Assembly: GCA_964553375.1 (NCBI GenBank)
Contig: CAZKKN010000004.1
Span: 1-64,000, forward strand
Source: UBA9715 sp964553375
Lineage (GTDB): Bacteria; Actinomycetota; Coriobacteriia; Coriobacteriales; Eggerthellaceae
DNA length: 64,000 nucleotides
Direction of reading: 5' to 3'
Positions within the stretch are counted from its first letter, which is position 1, and each line of letters opens with the position of its first letter. The translations under genes and the position numbers were made by a program. A model generated the notes under the pieces. It was not told the DNA's origin. It saw only the letters and a list, made by a program, of their open reading frames with translations, and ran no database searches. Positions 43,308 through 51,519 of the stretch are shown here, in pieces.

Positions 43308-44294
43308 CTAGCGTTTGACCTCGCCGTTCTCGCAACGATTGCCCCAGGAGTCGATGAGCTCGCGGTCGCGGTAAACGCAGATCACCTCGCAGTGGTTGGC
43401 GCATTTCCTGCATTCCACCTCACGGGTTACGAAGTCGAAATCCAGCGCCGCTTCGAAGTCGAAGGAACCCGAGGCGAAGGGCCCGCTTCCCGCTGCCTTC
43501 ACCGGTCCGGCGTCGGCCGCAAGGAGCGCCACCCCATAAGCGCCCATGAGATGCCCATCCGGGTCAACGGTCACCGGCATGCCCAAGAGCTCCTCGAATG
43601 CATGGACCACGCCCACGTTCTTGCTCACGCCGCCCTGGAACACCACCGGGGCTAACACCTTCTTGCCCTTGCCCACATTGTTCAGGTAATTGGAGGCCAC
43701 GGCACGGCACAGACCGGCGATGATATCCTGGCGCTCATAACCCACCTGTATCTTATGGACCAAGTCGGACTCGGCGAACACGGTGCAGCGTGCCGCGATG
43801 TTGGCAGGATGCTTTGAGGTAAGGGCTATCTCACCGAATTCCTCCACTTCCACCCCCAAACGATGAGCCTGACTGGAGAGGAATGACCCCGTACCTGCCG
43901 CGCAAAGGGTGTTCATGGCATAATCCACCGCAATGCCGTCGGCCACGCAGATTATCTTGGAATCCTGTCCGCCTATCTCCAAGATGGTGCGCACATCGGG
44001 ATGGATATGGGTGGTGCCCACCGCATGGGCGGTGATCTCGTTTTTCACCACCGAGGCGCCGAGCATCGCCCCCACCAGGCGCCGAGCGCTTCCCGTAGTA
44101 CCCGCACCCACCACGCGCACCGCGTCTTCATCGAGCTGCTCGCGCAGCTGAGCGATGACGTTCTTCGCCGCCTGAGAGGGATTGCCCTCGGTCCACAAGT
44201 AGGAGCGCGCGATGATCCCCCCGCGCTCATCGATGGCCACGCCCTTGGTGGAGATGGAGCCGATGTCTATGCCGATGTATGCCTGGGTTGCCAT
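43308..44294 (-). CDS. BadF/HgdC-type dehydratase activase, ATP-dependent
   Basis: This 328-residue protein has the ASKHA ATPase fold of 2-hydroxyacyl-CoA dehydratase activators: phosphate loops GIDIGSISTKG and GAGTTGSARRL, ILEIGGQDSK, then NTLCAAGTGSFL and AARCTVFAESD, whose cysteines match the bridging 4Fe-4S ligands of HgdC. A C-terminal extension has CRKCANHC, perhaps another metal site. The protein would deliver low-potential electrons using ATP. Its ATG overlaps the stop of the next gene upstream by one base (TAATG), so translation is coupled to its partner. Confidence 0.9.
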   Translation of the reverse strand: MATQAYIGIDIGSISTKGVAIDERGGIIARSYLWTEGNPSQAAKNVIAQLREQLDEDAVRVVGAGTTGSARRLVGAMLGASVVKNEITAHAVGTTHIHPDVRTILEIGGQDSKIICVADGIAVDYAMNTLCAAGTGSFLSSQAHRLGVEVEEFGEIALTSKHPANIAARCTVFAESDLVHKIQVGYERQDIIAGLCRAVASNYLNNVGKGKKVLAPVVFQGGVSKNVGVVHAFEELLGMPVTVDPDGHLMGAYGVALLAADAGPVKAAGSGPFASGSFDFEAALDFDFVTREVECRKCANHCEVICVYRDRELIDSWGNRCENGEVKR

Positions 44295-45550
44295 TAGCGC
44301 GCTATCTCCTTCTTCATCGCCAACATGTCATAGAACGCCTCAAGACGCGTATCGAGGCCCGTATCGCTGGTCTGGGCGTCATAGGTCAGATACAAGATGG
44401 GGATGCCGAAATCCCGGGATATGCGCTGGAGCATGGGCACGCAATCTATCTCAGGGGTGCAACCTGCCGATTTTGCATGGATGATCCCATCGAATCCCGC
44501 TTGGGCGTACTTCTTCGCCGCAGCCAGGGTGATGGTGGAAGTGGGACCGTCCTCGTAAGTCGCGTACTCGCTCACCCCCAAACGCATGTTATCCTCGTTG
44601 TAGCTCAGCATGCGGTTCGAGAGGTTCAGCATGCGATGCACCTCCACTCCCATGGCGAGCATCTTCTCGTCCAGCCCCAGGTTGGAATGGGGATCGATGG
44701 CGGTGAACATCTCCCCCACGATGCCGATGCGCAAAGGCTTCGCGGGCTTGTGAGTGGGGAGCTCCCGCATGGTCTTCATGGCCCGGCTGAACGTCTCGTT
44801 TATATCCTTGACCCCCGTACATGCCTCCAGGGCGCTCATATAGCTCTCCCAAGCCCGGCGAAACGACCCCGGTTCGTCTTCGAACCCCGCATGGGCCAGG
44901 TAGTAGTCATAAGCTTCGTCCAGGCGATTCACCATGGTCTTCGTAGCCAAGAGCTGCCGTACGCCATGGGGGATGTCCACATCGGGGTTCACCACCTTTA
45001 TGCATTCCTTGGCATAGCCCAGATAGCCTTCCTCAAGCCCTTCGGCGAAGTTGAGCATGCGGAAGTCATAGCCCAAATCGCGCAGGATGAGCTCATGGAG
45101 CTCGCCATAATAGCTCAGACGGCAGAAGCCGCAGAAGGAAACGAGCACATCGGCCCCCAGCTCCAGCGCCTCAAGGTAGTCGCCCATCATATGCTTGAAC
45201 GGCGTGCACACGTAATCGGTGGCATGCTGGGAACCCAGCTCCGTGGTGCGCCGGGTGGGATCAGGCAGCGGAAGGTATTCCGCATCCAGCACCTGCTCGA
45301 CGAAGAAACGGAATGCCGGCTCGTAGTAGCAATAGCGGAAGAAGGCCACCTTGGTGTTCTTGTGGCGATTGCGCTTACCCTTCTTCTTGGCGTTTTTCGG
45401 GGTATCGGAGATTATGGACGGCTTGCGAAGGCGCTGGGGCACGAAGGTCACAGCGGAACGCACGGCGTCGCTGAAGCGCTGGGGTATGGTGTTATGCACC
45501 AAATCCCGCGGCGAGAAAGGTGCTTTCTCCTCAGGATCGCTCACTGACAT
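44294..45550 (-). CDS. 2-hydroxyacyl-CoA dehydratase-like protein (COG3581-type)
   Basis: This 418-residue protein resembles the larger partner of the activase-related pair COG3580/COG3581. Cysteine-bearing segments likely to bind an iron-sulfur cluster are SFCGFCRLSYYGE and HAKSAGCTPEIDCVP. An N-terminal basic stretch of about 70 residues is unlike typical members. The start is the ATG at 45548-45550 (AAGGAGG two bases before it), or a GTG two codons later with better spacing. It overlaps the upstream gene by about 20 bases. The substrate of the complex is unknown; a radical dehydration is expected if active. Confidence 0.8.
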   Translation of the reverse strand: MSVSDPEEKAPFSPRDLVHNTIPQRFSDAVRSAVTFVPQRLRKPSIISDTPKNAKKKGKRNRHKNTKVAFFRYCYYEPAFRFFVEQVLDAEYLPLPDPTRRTTELGSQHATDYVCTPFKHMMGDYLEALELGADVLVSFCGFCRLSYYGELHELILRDLGYDFRMLNFAEGLEEGYLGYAKECIKVVNPDVDIPHGVRQLLATKTMVNRLDEAYDYYLAHAGFEDEPGSFRRAWESYMSALEACTGVKDINETFSRAMKTMRELPTHKPAKPLRIGIVGEMFTAIDPHSNLGLDEKMLAMGVEVHRMLNLSNRMLSYNEDNMRLGVSEYATYEDGPTSTITLAAAKKYAQAGFDGIIHAKSAGCTPEIDCVPMLQRISRDFGIPILYLTYDAQTSDTGLDTRLEAFYDMLAMKKEIAR

Positions 45551-46553
45551 AACCTCCTTGCCTTTGGAATCGCAGGATATCGGTGAAGCTCTCGATGCGC
45601 GTCTCCACGCCGGCCGTGCCGCTTTGGGCATCGATCATCAGATTCAAGATGGGCACCCCTTGGATGGTGCGCATGATGGCATCATCGGTCATGGAGTCCG
45701 GACCGCAGGGAAACGCGCTCACCAGCACGATGCCATCTATCTGGTCGCGCAGAAGCAAGATGGAGCCGATGAGCTCGCGATTGACGATCCAAGGAAGGGT
45801 GCGCGAGAACTCGAAGCTCTTCTTCAGCGCTGCCTCGCGATTCGTCTCATCAGCGAAGATCACCGTGGCATCGGCGGCTTTCAGCCCATCAACGATGGCA
45901 CCGCAAAGATAGGGGTCATGAGCGATATAAGGGTGAGCCACCAGAAGGATGGCCAAGGGGGCCTGCTCCTTTCCCGTGGGGTCTTTGGCCACCACTTTGC
46001 GAAACTCCTCCAAAAGCCGCAGGGTCTTCTTCTGGGCAGCCGCTTTCCGTTTACGGTCTTCGGCGTAGACAGCCCAAGCCCTCTTCGCCGCCTCCAAGGC
46101 GCTTTTGCGAGGGACACCCAATATGGCGGCGGTGTCTTCGAACCCTTTGCGCGCGGCCTTCTTCTCGGTGATGTTCTCTATGCGCGGGGAGATTATGGTC
46201 AGCTCCTCTGGCGGGAAGGTGTTGCGCACCAGATCCTGTTGAGCCTGGAATTTCGTGCAGAAGCCCGCGCGGGGATCCCCGTTGCCGAAGCTGGGGATGA
46301 AGATGGCATCGGCCTTGCCCACGAGACTCGCCACATGGCCCATGAACACCTTCGATGCCAGGCAGCATTCATCCACCGAAAGCGCATCCCCCGCCTCCAC
46401 CATCGCCCGGTCGGTGGCATCGCTGAGAACCACCTCGAAGCCGAGGTTCTTGAAGAACCCCTCCCAAAGCAGCCCATAGCGGTAATAGAGCAGAGCCCTG
46501 GGGATGCCTATGGTCTTGAAGGGCCGAGAGCCCTTACCTTCCATCTTTGCCAC
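45531..46553 (-). CDS. COG3580/DUF2229-type activase-related protein
   Basis: This protein of about 340 residues has KTIGIPRALLYYRYGLLWEGF and LSVDECCLASKVFMGHV near its N-terminus, the signature of the DUF2229 (COG3580) component that accompanies activases. Further cysteines occur in VSAFPCGPDSM, in line with an iron-sulfur protein. In other anaerobes this component is often fused to activase and COG3581 in one large polypeptide; here three separate genes form the unit. Start uncertain: GTG at 46551-46553 with GAGG five bases upstream is preferred over ATGs seven codons before or three after. Confidence 0.78.
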   Translation of the reverse strand: MAKMEGKGSRPFKTIGIPRALLYYRYGLLWEGFFKNLGFEVVLSDATDRAMVEAGDALSVDECCLASKVFMGHVASLVGKADAIFIPSFGNGDPRAGFCTKFQAQQDLVRNTFPPEELTIISPRIENITEKKAARKGFEDTAAILGVPRKSALEAAKRAWAVYAEDRKRKAAAQKKTLRLLEEFRKVVAKDPTGKEQAPLAILLVAHPYIAHDPYLCGAIVDGLKAADATVIFADETNREAALKKSFEFSRTLPWIVNRELIGSILLLRDQIDGIVLVSAFPCGPDSMTDDAIMRTIQGVPILNLMIDAQSGTAGVETRIESFTDILRFQRQGGYVSERS

Positions 46554-46616
46554 CGATGCCTCGCTTAGGATCATTGCAGTCGTTTCGACGCTCTGGCTTT
46601 TTCGTAAGCCCCAATT

Positions 46617-47921
46617 CTAATCCAAAGCACCTGAGGATTCACGGCGACCCGTCATCCAGCCGAGAAAACCGCCGAGCACCGCGAAGGGCAGCCAGACGAA
46701 TCCGAGTTCAGACAGGGGAAGGGCCGCCCAGAAAGCACCGCCGAAAAGCTCGCTGGCAAGCGCTGCGAGGCAAGCGCCTAAAGCAGCTCCCTGATAGATT
46801 CGGCGGCTCTTTATGCGCCGGTGGAATACGAGCATCACCACCACCGTGAGGAAGGGCGGATAAACCACCCCCAGCACGTAATCGGCGGAATCGATGATAG
46901 CCTGAAGACCCAGGTTGCAGATGATGACCCCGATTGCGCAGTCAGCGGCCAAAAGCACCCGATAGGATACCCGGGAGCCCAGAAGGCCGTGGAAATAGGC
47001 GGCAGCGGAGCTCACGAGGGCGACGGCGGTGGTGAGACAGGCGAGCACTACCACGACCCCTAAGATGCCCAGCCCCAAATCGCCGAGCAGATCCCGGGTG
47101 AGCGCCACAGTGAGCTCTATCTGGGAGGCTCCCGGATCAAGGGAGGCCGCTGTGGCGCCAAGGTAAGCAAGGCCCCCGTAGATGAGGGCCAGAAGAAGCG
47201 AGGCGATGACGCTCGCGTGGAGCAGGGCTTTCAACTTGCCATCCTGGGTGGTGTAGTGCTTGGCGATGACGGAATCGAGCAAGATGATGGAAAACGGCAC
47301 CACTCCCAGCACATCCATGGTCTGATAGCCCGAGCGCACCCCCTCCTGGAATACCTGGTCGGTCGCCGGATGGCCGATGGGCCCGAGCGGATTCACGATA
47401 CCGGCGATGATGAGGATGAGCGTGCCCACCACCAGCGTGGGAGTGAAGAAGCGCCCGATGATGTCCACGATGCGCGACTCGCGGATGGCCAAGAGGAACA
47501 CCACTCCGAAGAAGACGAGCGAGAACGGCAGAAGCCACCGGCCGGCCTGGTCGCCCAGATAAGGAGCAACGGAGATCTCGAAGGTGGTCGCAGCCGTGCG
47601 CGGCATAGCGAAAAGGACGCACAGGCAGAGGATGGCGCTCGTATTCAGCACGATGCCGCCCCGGCGCCCCAGCGCCTCCTCGATGGAGCGTTGCGGGCCG
47701 CCGGCTGCATTCACTCCGTAGATGCCCACGCAGGCAAGCACCGCATCCATAGCCACAAACCCCACCAGCGCCACCGGCCACAGATCCCCCGCATCGCGCC
47801 CCAACGAAGGGGGAAAGATGAGGTTGCCGGCACCGAAGAACATGGCGAACAGGGCGAACCCGGTGATCAAAGTGTCCTTCACCGCAGAAAAACCGCGTCT
47901 ATTTCGTGAGGTCTCGGCCAT
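46617..47921 (-). CDS. brnQ: Branched-chain amino acid carrier, BrnQ-like
   Basis: This 434-residue membrane protein has about twelve helices and the LIV-carrier pattern: N-terminal GFALFAMFFGAGNLIFPPSLG, an internal GGPQRSIEEAL, and SRIVDIIGRFFTPTLV. BrnQ proteins import leucine, isoleucine and valine with a cation. The start is the ATG at 47919-47921; a longer frame lacks a site. A perfect TATAAT flanked by a 9-bp inverted repeat lies just upstream, suggesting repressor control of amino acid uptake. Confidence 0.9.
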   Translation of the reverse strand: MAETSRNRRGFSAVKDTLITGFALFAMFFGAGNLIFPPSLGRDAGDLWPVALVGFVAMDAVLACVGIYGVNAAGGPQRSIEEALGRRGGIVLNTSAILCLCVLFAMPRTAATTFEISVAPYLGDQAGRWLLPFSLVFFGVVFLLAIRESRIVDIIGRFFTPTLVVGTLILIIAGIVNPLGPIGHPATDQVFQEGVRSGYQTMDVLGVVPFSIILLDSVIAKHYTTQDGKLKALLHASVIASLLLALIYGGLAYLGATAASLDPGASQIELTVALTRDLLGDLGLGILGVVVVLACLTTAVALVSSAAAYFHGLLGSRVSYRVLLAADCAIGVIICNLGLQAIIDSADYVLGVVYPPFLTVVVMLVFHRRIKSRRIYQGAALGACLAALASELFGGAFWAALPLSELGFVWLPFAVLGGFLGWMTGRRESSGALD

Positions 47922-47931
47922 CGCCTTTCCG

Positions 47932-47959
47932 CCTTTCCCTTCCCGATTATAGGGAAAGG
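47932..47959 (-). promoter_or_regulatory. Inverted repeat flanking the -10 box of brnQ
   Basis: The arms CCTTTCCCT (47932-47940) and AGGGAAAGG (47951-47959) are a perfect 9-bp inverted repeat with a ten-base spacer. The minus-strand TATAAT at 47946-47951 lies inside. A repressor bound here would block RNA polymerase at brnQ. No known operator is recognised; the arm itself resembles a purine-rich ribosome binding site, so coincidence is possible. Confidence 0.5.
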
Positions 47960-48050
47960 GCACAGCCCCGACCTTCCGAAGGAAGGATGGTCATCGCTTC
48001 GTTGCCACTCGACGGATCGGTCAGGGCGGGCTTTAAGGCTCGCAGCGAAG

Positions 48051-49076
48051 CTAGCGGCGCTCGGTGGAAGGGGCGAGACGCGTGGAATAGGTATCCATCA
48101 CGAAGGAATACACATCATCGAACCCATAGATCTTCCCGAACAGATAGGTGTTGGATGCCGCCTCATCGGTCATGTAGATGCGGCCCTCATGGGATTCGAT
48201 GCCCTCGCTCATGGGCGGGGCCTCCAGCTCACCCACAAGATTGCGCGAGTCCAAGCAGATAAGCGGCACCTCACGGCCATCGGCTGTGAATACGCCATCG
48301 GTCTTGGTGGAAGCCAGATCGTACTCATAGAAATGGGATGCACCGATGCCCCAGGAGGTGGAGAGCACCATGTTCCCCGTGGCCGTGAAGCACATCCCCT
48401 GGACCATAGCGGGAATGGAGAAGACGCACTGGACCTTATCGCTGAAGCCGTATTCACCCTCACCGGCAGGATAGGCATACATCACCGCAGGGTTCTCTGT
48501 GCCATCGGGGGTGGTGATCCAATGCTCCGGAGGCGTCTCATATTTCTCCGGGTAATAGAAATTCCCAGCATAGAGCGTTCCCTCTTCTATATTGAGGAAT
48601 GCCGGGGAGAAGTCCAAATCCTTCTTTCCCAGCACAGGCACGCGCTCCCCATCGGCCACCTGGGCCACGTCCTGGGCCGGCAAGATGAGGTATCCTCCTT
48701 CGCAGGTGAGGAAAACGAAATCACCCTGACTGGTGATGCCGCTTCCATGGCCATCGTAAAGCGAGCCGTCCGGCAGCTCCACATAGAAGCGCGAAACCGT
48801 TCCATCAAGGCCCCGCTTATAAACCGGGGAAGCCGACCCGTCTCCGCTATAGCCGCTGAAAAGCCACGACTCATCCTCATCTAGGAAGTCCAGATCCTGC
48901 ACCACGAAGCCATCGGCCGTCCCCGGAATGGGGAACTCCTCTTCGGCCATGCCGTAGAAAAGGGCGAAGTTCGTGCGCATGTAGATGTTCAAGCCCAAAA
49001 CGATGAGCAGGAGCAAGGCGAAGATCGCCCCCAATACGATGAGGAAGATCCTTGCAGGCTTAGGCAGTGAGCTCAC
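48051..49076 (-). CDS. Membrane-anchored extracytoplasmic protein, unknown
   Basis: This 341-residue protein has an N-terminal membrane anchor (ARIFLIVLGAIFALLLLIVL) and an outer domain of repeated short beta-strand blocks (FVVQDLDFLD, VYKRGLDGTVS, YILPAQDVAQ), suggesting a beta-propeller; I do not recognise a family. The start is a GTG with AAGGGGG six bases upstream. The gene follows fabH by ten bases on the same strand, so it is probably cotranscribed with it, although a link to lipid synthesis is not evident. Confidence 0.72.
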   Translation of the reverse strand: MSSLPKPARIFLIVLGAIFALLLLIVLGLNIYMRTNFALFYGMAEEEFPIPGTADGFVVQDLDFLDEDESWLFSGYSGDGSASPVYKRGLDGTVSRFYVELPDGSLYDGHGSGITSQGDFVFLTCEGGYLILPAQDVAQVADGERVPVLGKKDLDFSPAFLNIEEGTLYAGNFYYPEKYETPPEHWITTPDGTENPAVMYAYPAGEGEYGFSDKVQCVFSIPAMVQGMCFTATGNMVLSTSWGIGASHFYEYDLASTKTDGVFTADGREVPLICLDSRNLVGELEAPPMSEGIESHEGRIYMTDEAASNTYLFGKIYGFDDVYSFVMDTYSTRLAPSTERR

Positions 49077-49086
49077 GGTTTCCCCC

Positions 49087-50175
49087 TTAGGCTTCGAACA
49101 CCAAGGCGCCGGAGGTGAGCCCGCCGCCGAATCCCACTAATAGCACCTTATCCCCCGGCTGGATGCGCCCTTCGCCATAAGCGTCGGCCAAAGCCATGAG
49201 CACGCTTGAGGCGCTGGTATTGCCCGTACCCCCTATGGAGACCTGGAAATGCTCCAAGGGCACGCCGAGTTTCTTCGCAGCATAGCGGATGATGCGCTCG
49301 TTGGCCTGATGGGGCACGATGCAGGCCAGATCCTCCAGGGCCACGCCAGCCCGGGCGCATGCCTCTTGGGCCGCCTCCACGATGGCCGCGGTAGCGAACT
49401 TGAAGACCTTCTGCCCATGCATGGCGATGTAGGGCACCACGGGCGCAAGGGCCGCGCTTTCCTCCGCGCCCCCCGCCGGAGCGACCCCCATCACCTGACC
49501 CACGCTTTCTTGAGCGGCGTCCTCTGCGAAGGGGAAGGTGGAGAGGTCATAGAGGCTGTCCACCGTTAAGACGAGTTCGTCATCATCGGTGTTCTTCAAG
49601 AAGCTGCCGAGGATCCCCGAAGCCCCCTCCTGCCACTCCAGGGCCACGGCCCCGGCCCCGTCGCCGAAAAGCACGCAGGTGGCGCGGTCGGTCCAATCCA
49701 CGATGCGGCTCAGACGCTCGGCCCCTATGACCAGCGCCCGCCGCAGGGTGTTGCGCTTATGGCTCCCAGCCGTATCCCGGCTTGCCATCACCGATGCCTC
49801 GATCATGGAGGAAGCCACTTCCAATCCGTAGATGCAGCCGGTGCACGCGGCGTTCAAATCGAAGGCCACGGCGTTTTCCAACCCCATGGCCGCGCGCACC
49901 AGGGCCGCCTGGGATGGCACCACGGCATCCGGGGATATGGTCATGCAGATCAGCAGGTCAACCGAAGCCGGATCCATACCGGCCGCCGCCAAAGCCTCCC
50001 TCCCCGCCTGAGCGGCAAGCGACGTGTTGGTCTCGTCGATGGCGATGCGGCGCTCATGGATGCCCGTGCGGGTGACGATCCATTCATCACTCGTGTCCAC
50101 AATCTCCGAGAGTTCATCATTTGTGACCGTCAGCTGCGGCAATGCTTTGGCACAGCCGATTATCCTACAACCCAT
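49087..50175 (-). CDS. fabH: 3-oxoacyl-ACP synthase III
   Basis: This 362-residue thiolase-fold condensing enzyme starts fatty acid synthesis by joining an acyl-CoA to malonyl-ACP. The triad is clear: Cys111 in NAACTGCIYGL, His in VPHQANERI and Asn in GGTGNTSAS. It is about 40 residues longer than E. coli FabH (317), with small inserts near SHKRNTLRR and in the stretch before the active-site His. AAGGAG lies six bases upstream of the ATG. It faces away from the acpP operon across a 111-base gap, so the two may share control. The family of starting acyl-CoA is not predictable. Confidence 0.93.
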   Translation of the reverse strand: MGCRIIGCAKALPQLTVTNDELSEIVDTSDEWIVTRTGIHERRIAIDETNTSLAAQAGREALAAAGMDPASVDLLICMTISPDAVVPSQAALVRAAMGLENAVAFDLNAACTGCIYGLEVASSMIEASVMASRDTAGSHKRNTLRRALVIGAERLSRIVDWTDRATCVLFGDGAGAVALEWQEGASGILGSFLKNTDDDELVLTVDSLYDLSTFPFAEDAAQESVGQVMGVAPAGGAEESAALAPVVPYIAMHGQKVFKFATAAIVEAAQEACARAGVALEDLACIVPHQANERIIRYAAKKLGVPLEHFQVSIGGTGNTSASSVLMALADAYGEGRIQPGDKVLLVGFGGGLTSGALVFEA

Positions 50176-50245
50176 TTGCGCTCCTTGACCTTCCGCTGAT
50201 GGCGTAAAACCTCACCTATTGTCCCACAAGGTTTCGCATATCGCA

Positions 50246-50251
50246 TAAAAT
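50246..50251 (+). promoter_or_regulatory. Putative -10 box of the acpP-accDA operon
   Basis: TAAAAT lies 35 bases before the acpP ATG in the divergent gap with fabH. It is preceded by the near-repeat CGCATATCGCATA. No -35 with proper spacing is certain. Confidence 0.35.
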
Positions 50252-50255
50252 AGCA

Positions 50256-50273
50256 CCTCGGCAAAACCCGAGG
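50256..50273 (+). promoter_or_regulatory. Leader hairpin before the acpP ribosome binding site
   Basis: CCTCGG and CCGAGG form a perfect six-base stem with a six-base loop right after the -10 box, and the 3' arm abuts the AGGAAAGGA ribosome binding site. As the first element of the operon's mRNA it could stabilise the 5' end or affect acpP initiation. This is inference from position. Confidence 0.4.
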
Positions 50274-50286
50274 AAAGGAATTTATC

Positions 50287-50508
50287 ATGGCAACTATCGA
50301 TATCGTCCGCGACGTGCTGGTGGAGAACCTCGGCCTCGACGCCGATGCCATCACTCCCGAAGCGACCATGGAATCCCTCGATATCGACTCTTTGGATATG
50401 GTGGAGCTCATCTGCGACATCGAGGAGCGCTGCGAAGTGGATTTCGGCGAGCCTGAGGGCCTTACCACCATTGGCCAGATCGTCGAGCACATCGACTCCC
50501 TGAAGTAG
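50287..50508 (+). CDS. acpP: Acyl carrier protein
   Basis: This 73-residue protein carries the phosphopantetheine attachment serine in LDIDSLDMVEL (Ser35), the signature of ACP, and is highly acidic. It holds the growing acyl chain for the enzymes encoded downstream. AAAGGA lies seven bases before the ATG. Twelve bases separate it from fabK; all following genes to accDA are in one run on this strand. Confidence 0.96.
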   Translation: MATIDIVRDVLVENLGLDADAITPEATMESLDIDSLDMVELICDIEERCEVDFGEPEGLTTIGQIVEHIDSLK

Positions 50509-50520
50509 GTATCGCTTCCC

Positions 50521-51519
50521 ATGAACACACGGATAACCGAACTCCTGGGTGTTGAGGCACCCATAATCCAGGGTGCCATGGCGCGCATCGCCGATGCCTC
50601 CTTGGCAGCTGCCGTGAGCGAGGCGGGAGGCTTGGGGATCATCGCCTGCGGCGGTGCATCGCTGGAATGGATCGAAGAGCAGGTGCATGAGGCCCGCAAG
50701 ATCACCTCCAAGCCCTTGGGCGCCAACGTGATGCTCATGGATCCCTTGGCACCCCAGGTGGCCCAACTGCTCTGCGACCTGTCCATAGATGTCATCACCA
50801 CCGGTGCCGGCAGCCCGGCGAATTTCCTGCCGCTTTGGAAGGAAGCCGGGATAAAGGTGATTCCCGTAGTGGCTTCAACGGCGCTGGCGGTGCGCATGGA
50901 ACGCCTGGGAGTGGATGCCATCATAGCCGAGGGCACCGAATCGGGCGGCCATGTAGGCGAGCTCACCACCATGGCCCTCGTGCCCAGCGTGCGGGCAGCC
51001 GTGAAGATCCCCGTCATAGCCGCCGGCGGCATAGCCGATGGCCGCGGCATCTGCGCCGCTTTCGCCTTGGGGGCGGAAGGAGTGCAGATGGGCACGCGCT
51101 TCCTCACCGTGGAAGAGTGCACCGTGGATGACGCCTATAAGGAGAAGATCCTCACCGCCAAGGATGCCGATACCATAGTGATCGGCCGGGGCAGCGGACA
51201 CCCCGTGCGCTGCTTGAAGAACAAGTTCGCCCGCTCGGTGCGCAAGCTCGAAGGCGACCTGGATAAGAACGGTGCCGAGATAGAGCAGATGCACGTGGGC
51301 AGCCTGCGCCGTGCTGTAGCCGGCGACGTGGATAACGGCACGGTGATGGCGGGTCAGATCGCGAGCATCGTCCAAGAGCGCAAAACGGCCCAGGTGGTCA
51401 TCGCCGAGCTTATGGAGGAAGCCGAAGCCTTAGGCGCTCTGAACCTCACCCAGATGGCCGAGCTCAATGCCCAGCAGGGTCGGATGCTCCGAAACGTCCC
51501 GGTAAAGGAGGGACGATAG
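50521..51519 (+). CDS. fabK: FabK-type flavin enoyl-ACP reductase II
   Basis: This 332-residue TIM-barrel flavoprotein has PIIQGAMARIADASLAAAVSEAGG at the N-terminus in shortened view (PIIQGAM, SEAGGLG), VIAEGTESGGHVGE-type segment (AEGTESGGHVGE), IPVIAAGGIADG and GVQMGTRFL, the pattern of FabK/nitronate monooxygenase proteins. Its place between acpP and fabD settles it as the enoyl reductase of the fatty acid cycle. FabK is insensitive to triclosan in streptococci; that would be expected here. The gene ends in a TAG that overlaps the GTG of fabD by one base. Confidence 0.92.
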   Translation: MNTRITELLGVEAPIIQGAMARIADASLAAAVSEAGGLGIIACGGASLEWIEEQVHEARKITSKPLGANVMLMDPLAPQVAQLLCDLSIDVITTGAGSPANFLPLWKEAGIKVIPVVASTALAVRMERLGVDAIIAEGTESGGHVGELTTMALVPSVRAAVKIPVIAAGGIADGRGICAAFALGAEGVQMGTRFLTVEECTVDDAYKEKILTAKDADTIVIGRGSGHPVRCLKNKFARSVRKLEGDLDKNGAEIEQMHVGSLRRAVAGDVDNGTVMAGQIASIVQERKTAQVVIAELMEEAEALGALNLTQMAELNAQQGRMLRNVPVKEGR

